From Paraburkholderia kirstenboschensis (lineage in GTDB: Bacteria; Pseudomonadota; Gammaproteobacteria; Burkholderiales; Burkholderiaceae): DNA of 64,000 bases. A program made the position numbers and the translations under genes. The stretch covers positions 186,001 through 250,000 of the forward strand of contig NZ_CAJHCR010000002.1 of assembly GCF_904848585.1 (NCBI RefSeq), given 5' to 3'. Numbering within the stretch: position 1 is the first letter of the stretch; each line of letters starts with the position of its first letter. This document shows, piece by piece, positions 43,277 to 53,641 of this stretch. The notes under the pieces were generated by a model that was not told the DNA's origin, ran no database searches, and was given only the letters and a program-made list of their open reading frames with translations.

Positions 43277-44038
43277 TCAGGTCAGTTCGATCTCGACCTC
43301 TCCGAGTCCGTCGATATGGCCACGCACGACGCCCGGTTTGTCCACATTGTGCGCACCGACGTAAGAGCCCGTGGTCAGCGTCCATTCCGGCTCGATCGTG
43401 ATGCCCATGGCGGCGCAATGGTTGACGAACCACACTAGCAGCTCGCGCGGGTCGCCCGCGGGATTGCCGGTGGCGGCCGGCACGAGCGAATCGCCGTCGA
43501 AGCTCAGTTCCAGCTCCGGCGAAACAAAGTCGAAGCCGCGTGCCAGTCCCGCGTACGCCACCGGGTGACCGGTGATCAATGCCCCGTTATTCTGGGCATC
43601 GGCGAGTTGGGCAAGCGGCGCGATGTTGGGCCATTCCGCAAAGCGGCTATCGACGATCTCGATGGCCGGCAGCACCTCGCCGACCAGCGCGAGCACCTCG
43701 TCGCGTGCGTAGGCACGGCCGCGGGGCTCGATCGCCTCGGTGAAGCGGAACGCGATTTCGAGTTCCAGCAGCACGCGAAAGAAGCCCCCGTGCGCAACGC
43801 GCGCTGGCGAAGGCAGCACGAGCGAAGCGGGGATCGGCGCGCCAGAGGCGGCTCCGCCGGGCGCCTTCGCGCCGATCTTCCACGCACCGGTGGAGTCGCC
43901 GAGACCCGCGATGACCGCCTGCTGGATCGCGTAAGCGGTGGCGGCGTCCGGCGGCATCTGTTCGGGCGCGAGCCCGTTGATCGGGCGATGCTGCCGGCGT
44001 GCTTCGACGAGGCGGTGCGCGAGGTCGTGTGGCGTCAT
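43277..44038 (-). CDS. 2-keto-4-pentenoate hydratase / fumarylacetoacetate-hydrolase-fold enzyme
   Basis: A 253-residue enzyme of the MhpD/DmpE/HpaH hydratase group (FAH fold), which adds water to 2-oxopent-4-enoate or related products of aromatic meta-cleavage. Supporting segments are GAWKIGAKAPGGAASGAPIP near the N-terminus, LELEIAFRFTEAIEPRGRAY, EIVDSRFAEWPNIAPLAQLA and the metal-site region around DAQNNGALITGHPV. No other meta-cleavage gene is adjacent, so the substrate is uncertain; 2-oxo-hept-4-ene-dioate or oxalocrotonate relatives are equally possible. ATG 44038 has AAAGGA upstream and is preferred to the in-frame start at 44062. Confidence 0.88.
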   Translation of the reverse strand: MTPHDLAHRLVEARRQHRPINGLAPEQMPPDAATAYAIQQAVIAGLGDSTGAWKIGAKAPGGAASGAPIPASLVLPSPARVAHGGFFRVLLELEIAFRFTEAIEPRGRAYARDEVLALVGEVLPAIEIVDSRFAEWPNIAPLAQLADAQNNGALITGHPVAYAGLARGFDFVSPELELSFDGDSLVPAATGNPAGDPRELLVWFVNHCAAMGITIEPEWTLTTGSYVGAHNVDKPGVVRGHIDGLGEVEIELT

Positions 44039-44313
44039 GTCGGTCCTTTGTGGCTGGCGCATTTAACGGCTACTGCAGCGCGGTGGTTAGCGGTGGTCAA
44101 GGGTGGTAAAACGGCGGCGAGGCGCGCTGGGCGACGCGAAGCCGCGCGGCGGTTTGCGCAGCAGCGCTCTTCGCCGGCTAGCCGCAGGCGTCGCCGACAG
44201 CCGACAGCCGCGATCCGGTCACGAATTACCGTAGCCGCGCCCGTCAATGTACCGGATCGTGAGGCCCGCCAGGGCGTCGGCCGCTCGACAAACGCGACTT
44301 AATGCACACGCCA

Positions 44314-44346
44314 TAAAAAAACCGCGCTTGCGTACGCAAGCGCGGT
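44314..44346 (-). terminator. Strong terminator of the second chemoreceptor gene
   Basis: A perfect 26-bp palindrome (44321-44346; arms ACCGCGCTTGCG and its complement) is followed on the minus strand by a run of seven T. It lies about 130 bases after the receptor stop. Confidence 0.9.
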
Positions 44347-44479
44347 CTTCCGCGGTCTTCATGTGCGAGGCGGCTCAGCCGCCACGGCTTTGATTCTGCA
44401 GCCGGAGCGCCTGGAACGATCGTTGCAAAGAGCTTTCGCCGCTCGCGCCGCACAGGCGACAATTACCGTAGATGTCCGG

Positions 44480-46306
44480 TCAGAACGTTTCCCAGTCCTG
44501 ATCGCCGCCGGCACTGGCAACAGCCGCAGCCTTGGCGGGCGCACGCGGCGCCGGAGCCGCTTTCGGTGCGGCGGGCTTCGGCGCCGGCACGGCAGCAGCC
44601 GCAGCCGCCGGGGCGGCGCTTACATGCTGAGCCGGGACCGGGGCACTCGCGCGCGGAGCTGCACGAGAATCGGCACGAGACGCCGACCGCGCCGCGGCCG
44701 GGGCAATTCGCGCAGGCGTCGGCAGATGTTTGGGCAACGCGCCGCCCGACGTCCTCACGCCACCGTCTTCCAGTTGAAACACGGCAACCGCGCCACGCAG
44801 CTTGTCAGCCTGGTCTTCCAGAGAAGACGCCGCCGCGGCCGCTTCCTCGACGAGAGCGGCATTTTGCTGCGTCACTTCGTCCATCTGGGTGACGGCGCGC
44901 GCCACCTGGTCGATACCGCTGCTCTGCTCTTCAGAGGCCGCGGCGATTTCGCCCATGATGTCGGTCACGCGCTGCACCGCGCTGATGATCTCGCTCATCG
45001 TGCGGCCCGCTTCGTCGACGAGCGCCGAGCCCGACTGCACGCGGTCCACCGACGTGTCGATCAGCTCCTTGATTTCCTTGGCCGCCGCCGACGAGCGTTG
45101 CGCGAGGCTGCGCACTTCGCCCGCAACGACCGCGAAACCGCGCCCCTCTTCGCCGGCACGCGCGGCTTCCACGGCCGCATTCAGCGCGAGGATGTTGGTC
45201 TGAAACGCGATTCCTTCGATGATCGAAATGATGTCGGCGATCTTTGCAGAACTCTGGTTGATCTCGCCCATTGTGCCGACCACTTGGCCCACCACCGCGC
45301 TGCCCTTGTTGGCGATTTCCGATGCATTGGCCGCGAGCGCGCTCGCCTGACGGGCGTTGTCGGCGTTCTGTTTCACGGTGCCGGTCAATTCTTCCATGCT
45401 CGACGCCGTTTCTTGCAACGCGGACGCCTGCTCTTCCGTGCGCGACGACAGATCAATATTGCCGGCCGCGATTTCGCGCGTCGCGGTAGCAATCGACTCG
45501 CTTCCGCCGCGCACCGCGCGCACCGTTTCGGTGAGACTGCGCTGCATCTTCCCGATACCTTCGAGCACCTGCCCCATTTCGTCACGCGACGTGATGACGA
45601 CCTGACGGCGCAGATCGCCTGCGGCGATCGCGTCGAAATGGCCTAGCGCCTCGGCGAGCGGCCGGGCGATTGCCCGGCTGAGCGCCACATACGACAGCAC
45701 CGCCGCGACGACACCGGCGAACAGCGCGCCGAGACTGACCATGCGGAACATCTGGAAGCTCGACTGAGCGGATTCGAAACCATCCCGGGCCTGATCGAAC
45801 TGATATTTACTTAGCGCCTCGTCGGAGGTGGCAAGTTCGTTGTAAGCGATCTGCAGGCGTTTGGCGCCGTCGATCAACTTGCTTTGGTCGCCAGCAACAA
45901 CGATTGCTGAAAACGCGTCGGCTTGTTGATGCAGTGCGTCGCGCTTGCCGACCACTACCTGCGTGAGGCGTTCTTCTTCAGGCTCACGCGGCAGGTCCAT
46001 GTACTTCTTCCACCACATGTCGGACGTGGCGCGCATGCCGCGCGCGCGTTCCAGCGTCGGCGCGGCTTCCGGCGTACCTATCATGAACGCTGCGCGGTCG
46101 AGCGCAAGACGCTCCCGCGCCGCGAACAACTCGGCGTTGCCGATGTTGACCGCGCTCGGCATCGAATTGGTGAACGTATCCTTGTACGCGTCGTTAGAAC
46201 GGCCCATACCGAATAGACCGAACGCGCCGATGCCGACGAGCAGCGCCGCGAGAAAAGCCATCGTAAGGCCGATCCGCGCCTTGATCGAAATCCCTTTGTT
46301 CAACAT
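44480..46306 (-). CDS. Methyl-accepting chemotaxis protein with C-terminal DWETF tether
   Basis: A 608-residue chemoreceptor. TM1 (~11-31, IGLTMAFLAALLVGIGAFGL), a periplasmic four-helix-bundle sensor (~32-188), TM2 (~189-211, MVSLGALFAGVVAAVLSYVA), HAMP (~212-265) and the signalling hairpin with tip [20 protein letters not shown]. After the methylation helices there is an Ala/Pro-rich linker of ~90 residues (~510-600) and the final DWETF, which matches the NWETF-type pentapeptide that tethers CheR and CheB. This receptor could therefore support adaptation of neighbours, such as the pentapeptide-less receptor at 28308. The ligand is unknown and no che genes are adjacent. Confidence 0.96.
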   Translation of the reverse strand: MLNKGISIKARIGLTMAFLAALLVGIGAFGLFGMGRSNDAYKDTFTNSMPSAVNIGNAELFAARERLALDRAAFMIGTPEAAPTLERARGMRATSDMWWKKYMDLPREPEEERLTQVVVGKRDALHQQADAFSAIVVAGDQSKLIDGAKRLQIAYNELATSDEALSKYQFDQARDGFESAQSSFQMFRMVSLGALFAGVVAAVLSYVALSRAIARPLAEALGHFDAIAAGDLRRQVVITSRDEMGQVLEGIGKMQRSLTETVRAVRGGSESIATATREIAAGNIDLSSRTEEQASALQETASSMEELTGTVKQNADNARQASALAANASEIANKGSAVVGQVVGTMGEINQSSAKIADIISIIEGIAFQTNILALNAAVEAARAGEEGRGFAVVAGEVRSLAQRSSAAAKEIKELIDTSVDRVQSGSALVDEAGRTMSEIISAVQRVTDIMGEIAAASEEQSSGIDQVARAVTQMDEVTQQNAALVEEAAAAASSLEDQADKLRGAVAVFQLEDGGVRTSGGALPKHLPTPARIAPAAARSASRADSRAAPRASAPVPAQHVSAAPAAAAAAVPAPKPAAPKAAPAPRAPAKAAAVASAGGDQDWETF

Positions 46307-46822
46307 GCTTGTTCCTGTAGTAGACGGACAAGAGCGCGCGTTAGGAGCGTTGCTCTACTAGCCTCGTTTACGGCAAGCAGGCGCGATACTTGAAGTGCTT
46401 ATCGTATGAAGAAAGATGATTGGCGGAAGTTAGCAAGAAATGCGAGGAAGATCGGGCGGAGGGTCGCGGTGTGGCATTTGATGCGTTGTGCACGCAGTTC
46501 GATGGAGGCGGGGTTTGGGGGTTTTGGGGACCAGCGAACTGGGGATTGGTGAATTGGCTAACTGGCGGACTGGCGAGTTGGCCAATGCGGGTTGGCTGAC
46601 CGGCTGACTGGCTTGGCTTGGCTTGGCTTGGCTTGGCTTGGCTGGCTGATCCGCTGATCGGCGCGCGCAAGAAACAGGGTGGCGTAAAGCGCGGCAAGCG
46701 GCAGGCGCGGGGGTGCACGGGATATCCGATAAGCACGGCACGCGCCGCAAGCATCGCAACACAGCATGCAAGCATCGACGCCAACCGCCCGACACCGCCA
46801 CGTGCCGCCTCCGCCCAAAAAC
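46307..46822. other. 516-base intergenic region with simple repeats
   Basis: The left part contains the promoter of the chemoreceptor. The right part (46500-46660) is a G/T-rich, low-complexity stretch built of TGG/CTGG-like words and containing GCTTG x6 (46611-46640). No gene is supported. Confidence 0.55.
46611..46640 (+). repeat. GCTTG x6 pentanucleotide repeat
   Basis: Six perfect tandem GCTTG units. It lies 180-210 bases downstream of rbsK in the direction of the ribose operon, at the end of a longer GGCT/CTGG-rich low-complexity region. Confidence 0.95.
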
Positions 46823-47746
46823 TCAGCCTTCCACTTCAGCCCGCGTGGGAATCGAAGGCTGCGCGCCCGCGCGCGTGACCGACAGCGCCGCCGCATGCTG
46901 CGCGAAGCGGATCGCCGCATCGACGCTCGCACCCTGCGCGAGTTGCGCGGCAAAACCGCCGATGAAGGTGTCGCCGGCCGCCGTCGTATCGACGGCTTTG
47001 ACCTTCGGCGCGTCGTACAAGGCCGGCGCCGCGCCTTCGAGCGCCGCCTGCACACCGCGCGGGCCGAGCGTCACGAGCACGTTGCGCGCCCCGGCCGCGC
47101 GCAGCACGGCAGCGGCGGTGGCCGCTTCCTCGGGCGAGCCGACCGGCAAGCCGGTCAACGTCGCCGCTTCCAGCTCATTCGGTATCAGATAGTCGATGAG
47201 AGGCAGCCACTCGGCGGGAAGCGGACCCGTGGCCGGCGCCGGATTCAGAATGACCGTCTTGCCTAAGCGCCGGGCCGTGGCCAGCGCCGCTTGCACCGTG
47301 TCCGGCGGTGTTTCGAGCTGGCAGATCACCACGTCGGCGGCAGCGAGAACCGCTTCATGACGCGCAATAGTTTCCGGCGTCACTTCGCCATTGCTGCCCG
47401 CGACGATCACAATCGCGTTCTGACTCGCATCGTCGACGATGATCAGCGCGACGCCCGTCGCCTCACGGCCGGTCTCGACCGCCGCGCAGTCGATGCCTTC
47501 CGCTTCGAGCCCCGCGCGCAGCTGGGCGCCGTTCGCGTCCGCGCCGACACAGCCGAGCATCGACACCTGCGCGCCGAGTCTGGCCGCGGCCACCGCCTGG
47601 TTGCCGCCCTTGCCGCCCGCGACCTGCGCGAACGTGCGGCCGGCCAGCGTTTCGCCGGGATGCGGCAAACGCGGCGCGCGCGCGACCAGATCCATGTTCA
47701 GACTGCCGACCACTGCCACGCGTGCGCGCGTTTCGTTACTTGACAC
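46823..47746 (-). CDS. rbsK: Ribokinase
   Basis: A 307-residue PfkB-family sugar kinase that phosphorylates ribose to ribose-5-phosphate after uptake. The first PfkB signature is AGGKGGNQAVAAARLGAQVS (~42-61), the second with the catalytic Asp is VKAVDTTAAGDTFIGGFAAQ (~245-264), and VGSLNMDLVARAPRLPHPGE is typical of RbsK. It is the last gene of the rbs operon, 80 bases after rbsR. ATP-binding residues GNPAPA-like are seen as LNPAPATGPLP. Cytoplasmic, expected to be a dimer activated by potassium as in the family. Confidence 0.95.
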   Translation of the reverse strand: MSSNETRARVAVVGSLNMDLVARAPRLPHPGETLAGRTFAQVAGGKGGNQAVAAARLGAQVSMLGCVGADANGAQLRAGLEAEGIDCAAVETGREATGVALIIVDDASQNAIVIVAGSNGEVTPETIARHEAVLAAADVVICQLETPPDTVQAALATARRLGKTVILNPAPATGPLPAEWLPLIDYLIPNELEAATLTGLPVGSPEEAATAAAVLRAAGARNVLVTLGPRGVQAALEGAAPALYDAPKVKAVDTTAAGDTFIGGFAAQLAQGASVDAAIRFAQHAAALSVTRAGAQPSIPTRAEVEG

Positions 47747-47826
47747 CTGTTTCTCCCGAAATCCAGCTTTCTAAACCTGCCGATGTGCGTTGCAGTACAA
47801 CACACGTCCAGGCCGGCAACCCGCGC

Positions 47827-48867
47827 TCAAGCCGCGAGATCGCGTTTTCCCGCGCCGGCCCAGGCCGACGTCGATTCGCGCACGATCAACCGCGGCGTCA
47901 CCACACGTCGGCGGCCGGCCGGCCGCGCATTTGCCGACGACTTGCCCGCGATGCGTTCGATCAGCGTCTGCGCAGCCATGTCGCCGAGCGCGCGCACCGA
48001 TTGCCCGACTGTCGACAACGCCGGATAGGTGAAGCGTCCGAGTTCGATATCGTCGAAACCGATGATCGAACAGTCGCGCGGCACGCTGATATTGCGCTCC
48101 GCCGCAGCGCGCAACGCGCCGATGCCCATCATGTCGTTGCACGCAAAAATCGCCGACGGCTTGACCGTGTCGAACAGTTGAGCGGCCGCGCGATGCCCGC
48201 CCGTTCCCGAAAAATCGCTTTCGACGATCGCATTGGGCGGAATCTCGATGCCGCGCTCGGTCATGGCGCGGATAAAGCCGTGCACCCGCATGGCGCTCAC
48301 CGCCGTCTCGACGGGCCCGCTGATACAGCCGATCTGCACATGTCCGAGTTCGAGCAGATGACGGGTAGCCAGATACGCGCCCTTTTCATGATCGATCTGC
48401 ACGAGATCCGCGTTCACGCCTTCAATGTTGCGGTCGACGATCACGAGCGGCTCGCGCGCGTCGGCGAGAGTCTGCGCCAGCACCGCGTCGTCGCCGGCAG
48501 ACGCGACGATCAGTCCGTCGATCCGTTTTTCCTGCAGCACCCGTAGATAGTTGCGCTGCTTCGCTGGGTCGTCGTCGGAATTGCAGAAGAACACGCAGTA
48601 GCCGTTGCGGGCGCAACCGTCCTCGATGCCGCGCGCGAGCTCCGCAAAATACGGGTTCGTGCTGTTCGGCACCACGAGTCCGATGGTCGCGGTGGCGCGC
48701 GCCTTCAGCGAACGGGCCACCGCCGAGGGCACGTAGTGAAGCTGGCGAATGGCGTGCTCGACCTTCGCGCGCACGTCTGCCGACACGGGACGCGAGTTGT
48801 TCACCACGTGGGAAACCGTGGTGAAGGACACGCCCGCCACGGCCGCTACATCCTTGATCGTCGCCAT
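47827..48867 (-). CDS. rbsR: LacI-family repressor of the ribose operon (RbsR)
   Basis: A 346-residue LacI/GalR regulator. The helix-turn-helix and hinge helix are at the N-terminus (ATIKDVAAVAGVSFTTVSHV, VNNSRPVSADVRAKVEHAIR) and the periplasmic-binding-like effector domain follows, with GLVVPNSTNPYFAELARGIE and IDGLIVASAGDDAVLAQTLA. Its position between rbsC and rbsK, and resemblance to RbsR (SVPRDCSIIGFDDIELGRFT), support control of this operon with ribose as inducer. A good LacI-type palindrome (53342-53355) upstream of rbsB is the likely target. Placement of the repressor inside the structural operon means it regulates its own synthesis. Confidence 0.93.
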   Translation of the reverse strand: MATIKDVAAVAGVSFTTVSHVVNNSRPVSADVRAKVEHAIRQLHYVPSAVARSLKARATATIGLVVPNSTNPYFAELARGIEDGCARNGYCVFFCNSDDDPAKQRNYLRVLQEKRIDGLIVASAGDDAVLAQTLADAREPLVIVDRNIEGVNADLVQIDHEKGAYLATRHLLELGHVQIGCISGPVETAVSAMRVHGFIRAMTERGIEIPPNAIVESDFSGTGGHRAAAQLFDTVKPSAIFACNDMMGIGALRAAAERNISVPRDCSIIGFDDIELGRFTYPALSTVGQSVRALGDMAAQTLIERIAGKSSANARPAGRRRVVTPRLIVRESTSAWAGAGKRDLAA

Positions 48868-49017
48868 AACCTGTTGCTCTCCCGCCTGTTTTTCCCGCCG
48901 GTCATGCTCACTGCCGACCTGCGGGACATCCTCATCGAAGGCACTTCACGCTCGTCAATTCTTACGCTTTACCGCAAACCACCCTGCAACCGCCCGACAC
49001 GCGCTAATCTTCCGCTG

Positions 49018-50090
49018 TCAGGCACGCTTGCGGCGGCTGCGGTACGTATCCAGTACCACGGCCACCACGATCACCGCGCCGGTAATCATGCGTTTGGTCG
49101 GCTCGTTCGCGCCGATCTGCGCGAGCCCGGCCGCCAGCACCGAAATGATCAACACGCCAAAAAATGTACTGATAACCGAACCGCGCCCGCCCATCAGACT
49201 CGTGCCGCCAATCACCACCGCCGCGATCACCTGCAGTTCCAGGCCGACGCCCGCGTTCGGATCGGCCGCCTCCAGACGCGAAATCTGGAAGAGCGACGCG
49301 AGGCCCGCGAGCGCGCCCATCAGTGCGAACACGATCACCTTGTACGGCCGCGGATTGACGCCCGCGAGCCGCACGGCCTCTTCGTTGGTGCCGATGCCGA
49401 CCAGATAGCGGCCGAACACCGTGCGCGTCAGCACGAGTTGCGCGATCACCATCACCGCCACCGCGATCAGGAATGCCGGCGAGATGCCGACTGCGATCGG
49501 GTTCGACAGGAAATCGAACGCGTCGCCGATGTAGGCGGTGCGCGAATTCGTCATCTGATAGGCGAGGCCGCGCGCTGCTTCCAGCACGCCGAGCGACACG
49601 ATGAACGACGGAATCCGCCAGCCGACCGTGACCGCGCCGGTAATCGTGCCGGTCAGGGCCGCGGCGGCGACGCCGAGCAGCGCCGACGGCAACGGGCCCC
49701 AGCCCCACTTCAGCGCCGCCACGCTCACCACCGAGGCGCCGAGCGCGAGCACCGAACCGACCGACAGATCGATGCCGGCAATGATCAGCACGAAGGTCAT
49801 GCCGACCGACATCACGACCAGATCCGGAATCTGGTTGGCGATCGTGCTGAATGTGTCGTACGTCAGAAAGTGCGAACTCAGCAGCGAGAACAGCACGATC
49901 ATGCCGAGCAGCGCGCCGGCGAGGCCCAGGTAGTTCGAAAACCCGAGCCGCGTCCCGGCCGGCTTGCCGCTCGCGAGCGGCGCGGATGGATCGGCCGGCG
50001 CCGCGTTCGTATTTGCGTTTGCGTTCGTGTTGCCGTTTGCTGCCGCTCCGCCCTGCTTTGCGCCCGACGTGTCGCGCAACGATTGATCGG

Positions 50091-50094
<4 letters not shown>
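49018..50094 (-). CDS. rbsC: Ribose ABC transporter permease RbsC
   Basis: A 358-residue permease of the BPD_transp_2 family with ~10 helices. VGMTFVLIIAGIDLSVGSVL (~93-112) and the ATPase-contact loop EEAVRLAGVNPRPYKVIVFA (~240-260) are hallmarks, and IAAVVIGGTSLMGGRGSVIS is also typical. The first ~45 residues are an Asn/Thr/Ala-rich cytoplasmic extension (NGNTNANANTNAAPADPSAP) partly encoded by an AACGCA-type repeat and absent from E. coli RbsC. ATG 50094 overlaps the rbsA stop as ATGA, so the two are translationally coupled. rbsR follows after 150 bases. Confidence 0.95.
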
Positions 50095-51686
<1,592 letters not shown>

Positions 51687-52327
51687 CGCGATCCTGTTTC
51701 ACCGCGTCGGGTGCGCCTCGTACGATTGGCTCGACGAGGCCGCATCCGGCGCCGTGCGGTCAATGCCGGCCCATGCGCGGAATGCGCTGGTGCTAAGGCC
51801 GCGCTCCGTCCCGCCGCGCAGCCGCCGTCATGACGCTTACCTCTGAATTAACGGCGGCCTGGCAGGTTTCTTGAGCGGCTATTGAGCGTTCATTGAAAAG
51901 TAAGCGCGGAGTCACGGTTTTTGGGCGGCGCTTGTGGCTCGGTTGTGGCTTTGTGGTGGCGCGGCTGCGGGCCTTGGCTTTGATCTTGGCTTTGATCTGG
52001 CTTTGATCTTGGCTTTGATCTTGGCTTTGATCTTGGCCTTGATCTTGGCCTTGATCTTGGCTTTGATCTTGGCTTTGGCTTTGGCTTTGGCTTCGGCCTT
52101 GGCCTTGCTTCGGCTTCGGCTTCAGCCTTGCTTCGGCTTCGGCTTCGCTTCCGCCTCAGCTTCGACCGGAGATCCGGCCACGCCTGCCGCCCCGTTGACT
52201 GTCGTCACTCAGAGCCACCATTTACAGCTACCACCAAGCCCCATTCACGGCGAAATTCCAGCCGCGTTTGCGCCGCCTCGTCGGCGCGACTCCGCGCGCC
52301 CTGCTAGTCGGTCGGTGCCGGCGACGC
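51687..52327. other. 641-base spacer between rbsB and rbsA
   Basis: It holds the 12-bp minisatellite (51973-52067) and its degenerate 6-bp continuation to ~52166. The rest shows no gene. A plus-strand frame through the repeats (Leu-Ile-Leu-Ala units) is an artefact of the repeat. In most rbs operons this gap is short. Confidence 0.65.
51973..52166. repeat. 12-bp minisatellite in the rbsB-rbsA gap
   Basis: Eight units of CTTGGCTTTGAT or CTTGGCCTTGAT from 51973 to 52067 (one unit lacks a base, at 51997-52007), then degenerate CTTTGG and CTTCGG hexamers to about 52166. The array lies within the operon transcript. Confidence 0.93.
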
Positions 52328-53290
52328 TTACTTCGTCACCAGGTCGCACGGCGTTTCCACCACGCCCGACAACTGCGACTGCTTCTTGTGCTCGCTCAGG
52401 GCTTTCAGCGCGGTATCGATGCCGAACACAGCCTGCTTCGCGGCATACTGGTCGGCAGTGGCGAGCACGCGGCCGTCCTTCAACATCGGCTTGATGGCGT
52501 TGATGTTGTCGTAACCGACCACCATCACCTTGCCTTGCTTACCCGCAGCGCGCACCGCGGAAACCGCGCCGATCGCCATGTTGTCGTTGCCCGCGAGCAA
52601 CGCCTTCAGGTTCGGGTACTCGTTGAGCATGGCCGACGCAACGGCATTGCCCTTGTCGATTTCCCATTCGCCCGACTGCACCGATACCACCTTCGCGCCG
52701 ACGGTCTGCATCGCGTCCTTAAAGCCCGCGGTGCGCTGCTGCGCATTGGTCGTGGTCGAAACGCCCTCGATGATGCCGACCTCGTCGCCCGCCTTCAGCT
52801 TCTTCGCGAGGTAGTCGCCGACCTTTTGCGCGCCCTTGCGATTATCAGGTCCGACGAACGGCACGTTCAGGTCCTTCGACTTCAGCACGTCGGGGTCCAG
52901 ACGGTTGTCGATATTCACGACGATGATGCCCGCGTCGACAGCCTTCTTGACGACCGGCACGAGTGCCTTCGAATCGGCCGGAGCCAGCACGATCGCGTCC
53001 ACCTTCGAGACGATCATCTGTTCGACGATGCGAATCTGGTTCGCCGTATCGGTCTCGTCCTTGATGCCGTTCGTGATCAGATCGAATTGCGACGGGTTGT
53101 GCTTCTGGTAGTCCTTCGCGCCGGTTTCCATCGTCAGAAAGAACTCGTTGGCGAGTGACTTCATCACCAACGCGACTTTCGGCTTATGCGCGGGTGCGTT
53201 CTGGGCGTAGGCGGCGGAAAACGGCAAGGCGGTGGTAGCGGTGGCGAGGATTGCGGCCGCCACGATGCGGCGGCGAATGCGGTTGCTCAT
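52328..53290 (-). CDS. rbsB: Ribose-type ABC transporter periplasmic binding protein RbsB
   Basis: A 320-residue periplasmic sugar-binding protein. The signal peptide ends at about residue 29 (RRRIVAAAILATATTALPFS, AAYAQ-NAP) and the mature part is a typical peripla_BP_4 protein: KVALVMKSLANEFFLTMETG, DAIVLAPADSKALVPVVKKA, VGIIEGVSTTTNAQQRTAGF and ALLAGNDNMAIGAVSAVRAA. It delivers ribose (or a related pentose) to RbsAC. ATG 53290 with AGGAG seven bases upstream is the likely start. A LacI-type operator lies about 60 bases upstream. It is the first gene of the operon. Confidence 0.94.
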   Translation of the reverse strand: MSNRIRRRIVAAAILATATTALPFSAAYAQNAPAHKPKVALVMKSLANEFFLTMETGAKDYQKHNPSQFDLITNGIKDETDTANQIRIVEQMIVSKVDAIVLAPADSKALVPVVKKAVDAGIIVVNIDNRLDPDVLKSKDLNVPFVGPDNRKGAQKVGDYLAKKLKAGDEVGIIEGVSTTTNAQQRTAGFKDAMQTVGAKVVSVQSGEWEIDKGNAVASAMLNEYPNLKALLAGNDNMAIGAVSAVRAAGKQGKVMVVGYDNINAIKPMLKDGRVLATADQYAAKQAVFGIDTALKALSEHKKQSQLSGVVETPCDLVTK

Positions 53291-53341
53291 GCATATCTCC
53301 TGGGTTTGTCGGCTCAATGTCGAACCGTATTTTTAGTTACG

Positions 53342-53355
53342 CGCAAACGTTTGCG
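53342..53355. promoter_or_regulatory. LacI-family operator upstream of rbsB (candidate RbsR site)
   Basis: CGCAAACGTTTGCG is a perfect 14-bp palindrome with the central CG and AAACGTTT core of LacI/GalR/RbsR operators. It lies 52-65 bases upstream of the rbsB start, at promoter distance, and the operon encodes a matching LacI-type repressor. Confidence 0.8.
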
Positions 53356-53463
53356 GGACTCATTCTCAGCGCACCGCGACCGCATTGTCAACGATTCGTG
53401 GTGTTGCAGTGCACCGGCGCGCACAAACTGCAGTGTGCGGCCCGGCTGGCGCAGACGGTTGAG

Positions 53464-53487
53464 CGCCTCGCGCCGAAGCGCGAGGCG
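53464..53487. terminator. Perfect hairpin between corA and rbsB
   Basis: CGCCTCGCGC (53464-53473) and GCGCGAGGCG (53478-53487) form a 10-bp stem; on the minus strand the loop is TTCG, giving a stable C(UUCG)G tetraloop. It lies 155 bases downstream of corA. There is no T-run, so it is a possible but unproven terminator or mRNA-stabilising structure. Confidence 0.5.
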
Positions 53488-53641
53488 TGAGCCTCGGCTG
53501 ATGGTGTGTAGCAATGGGTCCTCGCTCGGTCCGCTCGTGACGGTTTTACCGCCGGCTGCAATCTCAGCGGCCGGCGGGCCGCCTATGCTGGACTTTTATT
53601 GCGCCGCATGCAAGCGGGCCCACGCGTTGGTGTGCGCCAGA

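Larger units (their letters stand above)
53291..53641. other. 351-base region between corA and rbsB
   Basis: Holds the operator palindrome at 53342-53355, a hairpin at 53464-53487 and the rbsB promoter. AT-rich TAAAAATA just downstream of the operator could be its -10 region. No ORF is convincing. Confidence 0.6.

Noticed and set aside
51934..52494. Plus-strand ORF with Leu-Ile-Leu-Ala repeats in the rbsB-rbsA gap
   Set aside because: The hydrophobic repeat is a by-product of the 12-bp minisatellite; the ORF runs into the rbsB coding region and has no ribosome site.
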